The notes beneath the pieces are model-generated. The model worked only from the letters and a program-made list of their open reading frames with translations, ran no database searches and was not told the DNA's origin. A stretch of DNA of 64,000 bases from Streptomyces sp. GESEQ-4. Lineage in GTDB: Bacteria; Actinomycetota; Actinomycetes; Streptomycetales; Streptomycetaceae. The position numbers and the translations under genes are program-made. The DNA is taken from NCBI RefSeq assembly GCF_017948455.1, contig NZ_JAFFSU010000009.1, positions 248,001 through 312,000 of the forward strand. The letters run 5' to 3'. Positions 40,563 to 47,803 of this stretch are shown here, piece by piece (the stretch's first letter is position 1; every line of letters starts with the position of its first letter).

Positions 40563-43049
40563 GTGATCCGTTACGACGCCCTGGACGCGCTGCCCGTACG
40601 CGGCGCCCTGGCCGCACTGGACGGCGCCCTGGAGGCGCACGGCACCGCGGTCCTCGTGGCACCGCCCGGCACGGGCAAGACGACCCTCGTGCCGCTCGCG
40701 CTGTCCGGACTGCTCGGGGATGGCCCCGTACGCCGTGTGATCGTCGCCGAGCCGCGGCGGATCGCGGCGCGGGCGGCGGCCCGGCGGATGGCGTGGCTGC
40801 TGGGCGAGAAGGTCGGGCAGAGCGTCGGCTACACCGTGCGCGGGGAGCGGGTCGTGGGGCGGCACGCGCGCGTGGAGGTCGTCACGACCGGGGTGCTGTT
40901 GCAGCGGGTGCAGCGTGACCAGGAGCTGGCGGGCGTGGACGTGGTGGTGCTCGACGAGTGCCATGAGCGGCATCTGGACGCGGACACGGTGGCGGCGTTC
41001 CTGTGGGACGTACGGGAGACGCTGCGGCCGGAGCTGAGGCTGGTGGCCGCGTCCGCGACGACCGACGCGCAGGCGTGGGCGCGACTGCTGGGCGGGGCGC
41101 CGGTGGTCGAGGCCGAGGGGGTGTCGTATCCGGTGGAGGTGGTGTGGGCGCCACCGGTGCGTCCGGTACGGCCGCCGCACGGCATGCGGGTCGACCCGGC
41201 GCTGCTGGCCCATGTGGCGTCGGTGGTGCGGCGGGCGCTGGCCGAGCGGCCCGGGGACGTGCTGTGTTTCCTGCCGGGGGTCGGGGAGATCGCGCGGGTG
41301 GCCGGGCAACTGGGCGGCCTGGGGGATGTCGAGGTGCTTCAGGTGCACGGGCGGGCGCCGGCGGCGGTGCAGGATGCGGTGCTGTCCTCCGGTGTGCGGC
41401 GCCGGGTGGTGCTGACGACGTCCGTGGCCGAGTCCTCTCTGACGGTTCCCGGCGTGCGGGTGGTCGTCGACTCGGGGCTGGCGCGCGAGCCGCGGGTCGA
41501 TCACGCGCGCGGGCTGAGCGCGCTGACGACGGTACGGGCCTCGCATGCGGCCGGCCGGCAGCGGGCGGGGCGTGCCGGGCGTGAGGCGCCGGGGGCGGTG
41601 TACCGGTGCTGGGCGGAGGCGGAAGACGCGCGTCTGCCGCGTTTCCCGTCGCCGGAGATCAAGGTGGCCGACCTGACGGCGTTCGCCCTGCAGGCGGCGT
41701 GCTGGGGCGATCCTGAGGCCTCCGGACTGGCGCTGCTGGATCCTCCGCCGGGTGGCGCGATGGCGGCGGCGCGGACCGTGCTGTCGGCGATCGGGGCGGT
41801 GGACTCCCACGGGCGGGCCACGGAGCGTGGGAGGCGGTTGGCGCGGCTGGGCTTGCATCCGCGGCTGGGGCGGGCCCTGCTGGACGCCCCCGGTGGGGGC
41901 GCGGAGGTCGTGGCGTTGCTCTCCGAGGAGGTGCCGCGGGACTACGGGGATGATCTGGTGGCCGCGTTGCGGGCTGCCCGGCGTGGCGGTGACGCCTACG
42001 CGGGACGGTGGCGGACGGAGGTGCGGCGGCTGCGGGCCGCTTCGGAGGGGGTTTCCCAGCCGTCCGCCGGTGACTCCGACGACCGTCTTGTCGGGCTGGT
42101 CACCGCCCTCGCGTTCCCCGAGCGCCTCGCCAAGGCCGACGGGGCCTCCTATCTCATGGCGTCCGGGACGCGTGCCGAGCTCGGGGAGGGGAGTGCGCTG
42201 CGGGGTGCGGCCTGGATCGCCGTCGCCGCGGCGGACCGGCCCGTGGGCAAGGGGCACGCGCGCGTGCAGCTTGCCGCCGTGGTGGACGAGGACAGGGCAC
42301 GGTCGGCTGCCGCCTCGCTGTGTTCCGAGGGCCAGGAGGTCCACTGGGCCGACGGGGACGTCGTCGCCCGGAGCGTCGAGCGGCTCGGGGCGATCGAGCT
42401 GGCGGTGCGCCCGCTCAAGAGCCCCGACCCCGTCCTCGTACGCGATGCCCTTCTCGACGGGCTGCGGCAGGAAGGGTTCGGCCTGTTGCGCTGGTCCCCC
42501 GATGCCGAGGTGCTGCGGCAGCGGCTCGCCTTTCTGCGACTGCGTCTCGGTGAGCCGTGGCCCGATGTCCGCGATGACGCGCTGCACGCGCGCGTGGAGG
42601 AGTGGTTGGAGCCGGAGCTGGGCCGTGCGCGGCGCCGTGCGGACCTCGCCCGTATCGACGCCGGAGCGGCGCTCGCCCGCCTGCTGCCCTGGGCCTCAGG
42701 TGACGCCGCGCGGCTCGACGAGCTCGCGCCCGAGCGGATCGCCGTACCCAGTGGGTCCAGAATCCGGATCGACTACGTCAACCCCGAGCAGCCCGTGCTC
42801 GCGGTGAAGTTGCAGGAGATGTTCGGACTTCAGGAGTCGCCGAGCCTCGCCGGTGTGCCGGTGCTCGTGCATCTGCTCTCCCCCGCCGGCCGGCCCGCCG
42901 CCGTCACCGCCGACCTCGCGTCCTTCTGGCGGGACGGCTACAAGGGCGTACGGGCGGAGCTGCGCGGCCGGTATCCGAAGCATCCGTGGCCCGGGGACCC
43001 GGCCACCGCCGAGCCGACCCGGCACACCAACGCCCGGCTCAGGCGCTGA
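40563..43049 (+). CDS. hrpB: ATP-dependent helicase HrpB
   Basis: The 828-residue protein is a DExH-box helicase: P-loop APPGTGKTT (near 33), DECH (131-134), SATTD (motif III), and QRAGRAGR-type motif VI. HrpB-specific C-terminal sequence follows, including ALAFPERLAKA and a terminal RYPKHPWPGDPATAEPT. E. coli HrpB has unknown cellular role. Three copies of CACGCGCGCGTG occur (40863, 42255, 42585). Its last 11 bases overlap the convergent DUF3068 gene. Confidence 0.93.
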   Translation: MIRYDALDALPVRGALAALDGALEAHGTAVLVAPPGTGKTTLVPLALSGLLGDGPVRRVIVAEPRRIAARAAARRMAWLLGEKVGQSVGYTVRGERVVGRHARVEVVTTGVLLQRVQRDQELAGVDVVVLDECHERHLDADTVAAFLWDVRETLRPELRLVAASATTDAQAWARLLGGAPVVEAEGVSYPVEVVWAPPVRPVRPPHGMRVDPALLAHVASVVRRALAERPGDVLCFLPGVGEIARVAGQLGGLGDVEVLQVHGRAPAAVQDAVLSSGVRRRVVLTTSVAESSLTVPGVRVVVDSGLAREPRVDHARGLSALTTVRASHAAGRQRAGRAGREAPGAVYRCWAEAEDARLPRFPSPEIKVADLTAFALQAACWGDPEASGLALLDPPPGGAMAAARTVLSAIGAVDSHGRATERGRRLARLGLHPRLGRALLDAPGGGAEVVALLSEEVPRDYGDDLVAALRAARRGGDAYAGRWRTEVRRLRAASEGVSQPSAGDSDDRLVGLVTALAFPERLAKADGASYLMASGTRAELGEGSALRGAAWIAVAAADRPVGKGHARVQLAAVVDEDRARSAAASLCSEGQEVHWADGDVVARSVERLGAIELAVRPLKSPDPVLVRDALLDGLRQEGFGLLRWSPDAEVLRQRLAFLRLRLGEPWPDVRDDALHARVEEWLEPELGRARRRADLARIDAGAALARLLPWASGDAARLDELAPERIAVPSGSRIRIDYVNPEQPVLAVKLQEMFGLQESPSLAGVPVLVHLLSPAGRPAAVTADLASFWRDGYKGVRAELRGRYPKHPWPGDPATAEPTRHTNARLRR

Positions 43050-44031
43050 CCGGCTCCGGTGCCGCCGTTTCCACTCCCGCGGGGCCGGCGGGGCGGCGGC
43101 TGCGGGCCTCCAGGTAGAGGGAAAGGGACAGCAGCAGGGCGCCGAGGAAGAGGAAGCCCCACGGCAGGTACGACGTCATCAGCAGGACCAGGGTGCGGTT
43201 GGACTTGACCAGGTCGACGGTGGAGTCGATGTAGTCCTCGCGCATCTTCACGTGCCCGGCGAACGCCGTCACCTTGTCGCGGTCGCCGAGCAGGGTGCCG
43301 CCGCGGAGTTCCTCCTTGTGGATCTCCTCGCCGTAGACGGGCGCGCCGGTCAGCGGTTCGACCCAGAACTTGCGGACGGTGGTGTACCAGCGGGTGGTGC
43401 CGGTCTTGGCGACCGATTCCGGTGTGATGCCCTGGACCGGCATCGTCTTGGGCATCGACACCTTCGTCCACGGAATCGTCTGCTCGAAGTAGTAGACCTC
43501 GACGCCGCGGAAGTCCTGCGTGCCCTTGTAGTGGATCGGCGCCGTCACGCGCGCCTGCGCGTCGAAGTACTCGTAGTCCCGTTTCTCCGTCATGAACGGC
43601 CATTTGAACTCGATGCCGTCCCGGCGCACCGGGTCGCCGTCGACCATCTCGCCCGTCGCGTGGACGGGTTCCTGGGTGTGGGCGTCGAAGATGTAGCGCT
43701 CAGGGATCTTGGAGACCATCTTGCCGTCGGGGCCGACGACGTAGGACAGCCCGTCCCAGACGACGACGTCCTTGCCCGCGGTCTTCTCGATCTTCTCGGA
43801 CTCCTCCACGTTGCCCTTGAGGGTCTGCACGATGGTGACCTTGGGGACCTTGCGCGCCTGCATGGTGCCGTAGTCGAGGAGGGTCGCGTCCTTCGCCTCG
43901 AGGACCATGTCCTGGTACTGGTTGGGCGGGATCTTGGCCAGGCGCGGGAAGGCGTACCAGCGCAGCAGTGGGGACAGCGCCGCGAAGAACACGGCGAGGG
44001 CGAGCAGGATCAGGCTGGCCTTGCGGCGCAT
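43039..44031 (-). CDS. DUF3068 (PorA-like) membrane-anchored protein
   Basis: The 330-residue protein has an N-terminal and a C-terminal membrane helix around a large extracytoplasmic domain, the DUF3068 arrangement. Conserved stretches are FPRLAKIPPNQYQ, GLSYVVGPDGKMVSKIPERY and WVEPLTGAPVYGEE. It is annotated as PorA-related but its function is not established. The SPW_0924 gene lies just upstream, so the two may be co-transcribed. Confidence 0.85.
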   Translation of the reverse strand: MRRKASLILLALAVFFAALSPLLRWYAFPRLAKIPPNQYQDMVLEAKDATLLDYGTMQARKVPKVTIVQTLKGNVEESEKIEKTAGKDVVVWDGLSYVVGPDGKMVSKIPERYIFDAHTQEPVHATGEMVDGDPVRRDGIEFKWPFMTEKRDYEYFDAQARVTAPIHYKGTQDFRGVEVYYFEQTIPWTKVSMPKTMPVQGITPESVAKTGTTRWYTTVRKFWVEPLTGAPVYGEEIHKEELRGGTLLGDRDKVTAFAGHVKMREDYIDSTVDLVKSNRTLVLLMTSYLPWGFLFLGALLLSLSLYLEARSRRPAGPAGVETAAPEPVSA

Positions 44032-44052
44032 CTCGGCCTCCCTCCCGGGTGG

Positions 44053-44187
44053 TCAGGGGTGTGCGGGCACCGTTGTGAGGAGCGGCTTCGGGGAGGTCTC
44101 GCCGGTGGGTGAGCCCAGCGCCGTGATGGTGAGCACGAGGGCGAGCGCGACGGCGAGACCGGTCGCGGCGGCGATCAGGGCGCGCAT
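44053..44187 (-). CDS. SPW_0924-family small membrane protein
   Basis: The 44-residue protein has one membrane helix (LIAAATGLAVALALVLTITAL) and a short outer tail (GSPTGETSPKPLLTTVPAHP). This matches the small Streptomyces family SPW_0924. CGGGAGG precedes the ATG at 44187. It lies 21 bp ahead of the DUF3068 gene. Confidence 0.7.
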   Translation of the reverse strand: MRALIAAATGLAVALALVLTITALGSPTGETSPKPLLTTVPAHP

Positions 44188-44277
44188 AGGGACGCCTCCC
44201 GACGGGCGGAACTGATACATCGTCAGGTCCGGCACCGTAGCAACGGGCGGGCGAGATGAGAACACGTTGCACACACA

Positions 44278-44312
44278 ACGACGGCGCCCCCTCGGTGCAG
44301 GGGCGCCGTCGT
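44278..44312. terminator. strong stem-loop terminator
   Basis: ACGACGGCGCCCC and GGGGCGCCGTCGT form a 13-base-pair stem with a nine-base loop. It lies 45 bp beyond the stop of the lytic transglycosylase gene and ahead of the SPW_0924 gene, so it separates the two transcripts. Confidence 0.75.
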
Positions 44313-44356
44313 CGTCGTAGAAAGCCGTGTGGAGTTGTGGGATCGAGTACGAGGGG

Positions 44357-46087
44357 CTACGCGCTGGGGCTCGCCGACGGGCTCGGCGAGGACGTCGCCG
44401 CGGCCTTCTCCACGGTCAGCATGACCGTGAGCGTCGCCCCGCCCGCGGTGTCGATGCGGAGCAGGAACGTGCCGGTGGTGTCGTCCGCGTAGAGCTTGGG
44501 GAGCTTCAGCAGCCCGTTCCCGTCGGTCTTGAGACCGGTCAGGGTGCGTACGGTCTTGCCGTTCGCGTCCTTGAAGTAGGGGCCCTTGTCGTTCTCGGTC
44601 GGGTCGAGCACCGACTTGATCAGGGTGGCGGTGGCGGCGACCTTGTCCGCGGCCTCGCCCCGGTACGTCGCCTTCACCTCGACCTGCTCGGCGAACTCGC
44701 CGCCCGCCGGGCAGGTCAGCGCGGTTGCGCTGGTGCGGGTGAGGGCGCTGGCGACGCGTTCGGTGACGGTGGCCGTGTAGTTGACGGCGCTGACGGAGCG
44801 GCCGACGACGGTGGCGCGGACGGTGAAGTCGCCCGTCTTCTCACCGGCCTTCAGCGCGGGTGCGACGGCGACACCGGAGGCGTCGGTGGCGACCGTGGCC
44901 ACGCTCTCGCCGCCGGTGAAGGTGGCGTCGGTGTCGCCGGTGATCGTGAAGCGGATCCTGACCTTGCCGACCGCCTCGCCGTCGTCGGTCTCGGCGCGGG
45001 TGCTGATCTTCTGGATGAACGTGTCGCCGGCCATCGCGGTGAGGTCTGCGGTGCCCGCGTCTTCCAGGTGATCCACCGTGTCGGTGGGGGTCGGGTCCGG
45101 GGTGTTCGGGTCGCTCGGGGATTCCGACGGCGGCTTGGGGCTCGGGCTCCCGGAGCCGCCGTCATTGTTCGCGGGGGGCTTCGGGCTCGGATTGGGCGTG
45201 CCTGGCGTGCGCGGCGGTGTGGGCGAGGGGCTGGTGCTCGCCCCGCCGTTGCCGGTGTCGCTGCGGTCCCTCGGCAGCGTGCCCGTGCCGTCCGGGACCT
45301 CGTGCGTGCCCTTGCGGTAGTACTCCAGCCACGACAGGACCAGGTTCAGGTAGTCCTGCGAGTTGTTGTAGCTGAGGATCGCGCTGCTCAGGTCGGTCTC
45401 GGTGGACAGGTCCCAGCCGTAGCGGCACAGGTAGTGACCGGCGGCGAGCGCGGCGTCGTAGATGTTGTTCGGGTTCTTCTCGCCGTCGCCGTTGCCGTCA
45501 CGGCCCGCCCACGACCAGGTGGACGGGATGAACTGCATGGGTCCGACGGCACGGTCGTACGAGCTGTCACCGTCGTACACGCCGCCGTCGGTGTCGCTGA
45601 TGTTCGCGAAGCCGTTGCCGTTGAGCTGCGGGCCGAGGATCGGCGAGAGGGTGTCGCCGGCGGAGTTGACGCGGCCGCCCCGGGCCTGGCCCGACTCGAC
45701 CTTGCCGATGGCGGCGAGGAGTTCCCAGGGCAGGTTGCAGCCGGGCTTGGACGCCCGGAGCGACGCCGCCGCCTGCTTGTAGGCGTCGAGGACGGTGGCG
45801 GGTATGCCCGCCTCCGCCGCGCCTCGGGCGGCGGGGCTGCCGATGGTCGGCGTGGGGCTGGGGGTGTTGAGCGGCGGCAGGTCCGTGTAGTACGGCGAGT
45901 TGCCGGTCGCGCTCTCCGCAAGTGGGTCAGTATCGGGGGTGGACTGGGCGTCGCCGGCGGTCCGTCTGCCGGAGTCGTCGACGGTGACGCCCGGCGCCTG
46001 GGACGCGGACAGCGCTGCGACCGCCAACGCGGCTGCGGCCGTCGTTGCCGCACCTGCGCGCAGCCTCCTGCCGAATTGCGCCGCCAT
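44357..46087 (-). CDS. secreted lytic transglycosylase with Ig-like domains
   Basis: The 576-residue protein begins with a signal peptide (MAAQFGRRLRAGAATTAAAALAV). An SLT domain (about residues 95-265) has catalytic Glu in AIGKVESGQARGG, then AVGPMQFIPSTW and SYNNSQDYL. A proline/serine linker leads to two Big_1-like beta domains. It cleaves peptidoglycan outside the cell and the tail probably holds it near the wall. The 312-bp region upstream (46088-46399) shows no gene; I looked for a c-di-AMP riboswitch and did not find one. Confidence 0.85.
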   Translation of the reverse strand: MAAQFGRRLRAGAATTAAAALAVAALSASQAPGVTVDDSGRRTAGDAQSTPDTDPLAESATGNSPYYTDLPPLNTPSPTPTIGSPAARGAAEAGIPATVLDAYKQAAASLRASKPGCNLPWELLAAIGKVESGQARGGRVNSAGDTLSPILGPQLNGNGFANISDTDGGVYDGDSSYDRAVGPMQFIPSTWSWAGRDGNGDGEKNPNNIYDAALAAGHYLCRYGWDLSTETDLSSAILSYNNSQDYLNLVLSWLEYYRKGTHEVPDGTGTLPRDRSDTGNGGASTSPSPTPPRTPGTPNPSPKPPANNDGGSGSPSPKPPSESPSDPNTPDPTPTDTVDHLEDAGTADLTAMAGDTFIQKISTRAETDDGEAVGKVRIRFTITGDTDATFTGGESVATVATDASGVAVAPALKAGEKTGDFTVRATVVGRSVSAVNYTATVTERVASALTRTSATALTCPAGGEFAEQVEVKATYRGEAADKVAATATLIKSVLDPTENDKGPYFKDANGKTVRTLTGLKTDGNGLLKLPKLYADDTTGTFLLRIDTAGGATLTVMLTVEKAAATSSPSPSASPSA

Positions 46088-46399
46088 AAGGTGAATCCCT
46101 CCCGTGGGCGCTCCGCGCCCCTTCTCCGACTGCTGTGCTCGTCCTGAGGGACGATCGGCCCGCCGCCACGGTTGCCCTCACGGGGCCCGCCGGTGTTCTG
46201 TTGATGGGGTCGGCCACGCCCCTGGGAATGCCGACTCAGGTGACCCTACGACAACTTGCTTTCCACGTGCACCCGTTCGAGCCGGGTCTTAACCGGTTGG
46301 CCATATCTCGTTGGGCCACTACGACTGCGCCGGTCATCCCGCATACTGGACGTCGATGATCAGCGGGACCGGCAGGTCCGTCAACGTCCGTCGCGAGGG

Positions 46400-47245
46400 A
46401 TGCAGTTGCCGTTCACGCTGAGCCATGCGGCGGCCGTGCTGCCCGCCATACGCACCGACGGAACCGGCCGTGGCCGACTTGTGCCGGCCGTCCTCGTGGC
46501 CGGTTCCTTTGCGCCCGACATGACCTATTACGCGGCGAGTGTCCTGCCCGGAGCGATGGAATTCGGCGATGTCACCCACTCGTTCGGCGGCGTCTTCACC
46601 GTCGATGTGGTGGTCGCCTGGGTCCTCGTGGGGCTGTGGCTGCTGATGCGTGAGCCTCTGGTGGCGCTGCTGCCGCCGAAACGGCAGGCCAGGGTGGCTT
46701 CCTTGGTGCGCTGCGGGGTGCCACGCGCGCGTGTCCGGCCGTCCCTGGTGGCGCGGTGGTACGTCTCCGCCGCGCTCGGCGCGCTGACGCATGTCGTGTG
46801 GGACGCGTTCACACATCTCGACCGGTGGGGGATGCGGCTGTTTCCCGTCCTGGGCGAGGAGGTGGCCGGCTCGCCGTTGTACTGGTACCTGCAGTACGGC
46901 GGCTCGGCGGTCGCCGCGGTCGTGATCGCCGTGTTCGTGGCTTACGCGCTGCGGCGGACTCCGTCGGTCGAGCCGGTGGGGGTGCCTGTTCTGTCGGTGC
47001 GGGACCGGTGGGTGGCGGGTGCGGTGATCGGCGGATGTGCGGGCGTGGCCGCCGTGGAGCGGGCGGTGGGCTGGTGGGCCTACTGGGGGTCCATGGCGAA
47101 GCCGTGGGAACTGATTCCGGCGTTGTGCTTCGGGGCCGGCGCCGGGCTGGTCCTGGGGCTGCTGCTGTACGCCGTCGGCGTCAGGGTGTGGCGCGGGTCC
47201 CCGGCGGTTCCGGAGCGGAGCCGGAGCCGTCCGGCCGCCCGCTGA
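46400..47245 (+). CDS. DUF4184 membrane protein
   Basis: The 281-residue protein opens MQLPFTLSHAAAVLP, the DUF4184 signature, with FAPDMTYY and THSFGGVF and later HVVWDAFTH. It has about six membrane helices. The conserved Asp and His residues suggest a metal site as in membrane-bound hydrolases, by inference. One copy of CACGCGCGCGTG lies at 46722. Its last 65 bases overlap the convergent gene. Confidence 0.8.
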   Translation: MQLPFTLSHAAAVLPAIRTDGTGRGRLVPAVLVAGSFAPDMTYYAASVLPGAMEFGDVTHSFGGVFTVDVVVAWVLVGLWLLMREPLVALLPPKRQARVASLVRCGVPRARVRPSLVARWYVSAALGALTHVVWDAFTHLDRWGMRLFPVLGEEVAGSPLYWYLQYGGSAVAAVVIAVFVAYALRRTPSVEPVGVPVLSVRDRWVAGAVIGGCAGVAAVERAVGWWAYWGSMAKPWELIPALCFGAGAGLVLGLLLYAVGVRVWRGSPAVPERSRSRPAAR

Positions 47246-47585
47246 CGGTGGACGCGGTCGCGATGAACACGGTGACGGTCTGTCCGGGGCGTGACCGTGG
47301 CAGCCGGGAGAGGACCAGGGCCAGGTAGCTGCGGGCCAGGTCGGTCCACAGGCGCCAGTCGGGCGTGTGCCCCGGCTGTACGGCGGGCCGCTCGCTGCCG
47401 CTGAAACGGTGCCGGAGCCTTGTGGCCGCCCCGCGCAGGGCCGCCGGGAGGTCGGTGGGGATGCGGGCGGTGCTTGCGGCGGCCGAGAAGACCGGGACCG
47501 GTGGGGGCGGCGGGGGCGGGGTCGCGTCGGCGTTCGCCTGCGCCAGTGCCCATGCCGTCCGGCGGTTGAGCATGCGTATACCCAT
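47181..47585 (-). CDS. conserved Streptomyces hypothetical protein
   Basis: The 134-residue protein has MLNRRTAWALAQANADA, then a proline run and STARIPTDLPAALRGAATRLRHRF, with DWRLWTDLARSYLALVLS later. The pattern is that of a conserved but unnamed Streptomyces protein. The start could be 47585 or 47573. It overlaps the DUF4184 gene by 65 bp in the opposite direction, which is unusual enough that the C-terminus may be poorly constrained. Confidence 0.5.
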   Translation of the reverse strand: MGIRMLNRRTAWALAQANADATPPPPPPPVPVFSAAASTARIPTDLPAALRGAATRLRHRFSGSERPAVQPGHTPDWRLWTDLARSYLALVLSRLPRSRPGQTVTVFIATASTVSGRPDGSGSAPEPPGTRATP

Positions 47586-47703
47586 GCGGGCATCTTTACG
47601 GGCTCGTGGGGGTGGGGGCGTTTTCGCGGGGGCCACGCGAGTGACGGGGCCTTTGGGGGTGGCCGGGTTCCTACGCGTCTGCCGGGTCGCGGTTGTGTTG
47701 GGG

Positions 47704-47746
47704 CTGCGGGTGGTTTGTGGCTGGTCGCGCAGTTCCCCGCGCCCCT
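47704..47746 (-). repeat. 43-bp intergenic repeat, copy 3 (inverted)
   Basis: This is the reverse complement of the copies at 16824 and 37743. A CCCC-TTTT-GGGG hairpin lies at its right edge. It sits between the hypothetical gene and the 3' end of polA. Nothing else was seen in 47586-47803. Confidence 0.8.
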
Positions 47747-47803
47747 TTTGGGGCGTTGCAGTCCCGCCTGCTTAACCGCACGGCCAGCCACTCGGCTCAA
47801 TCG

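Noticed and set aside
40257..42587. 776-codon minus-strand frame opposite hrpB
   Set aside because: Repeated Arg/Pro/His composition is typical of antisense frames in this genome, and hrpB explains the codon bias.
46088..46399. Possible c-di-AMP (ydaO-type) riboswitch upstream of the lytic transglycosylase
   Set aside because: Such switches control wall hydrolases in actinomycetes, but the conserved core motifs could not be found on the minus strand.
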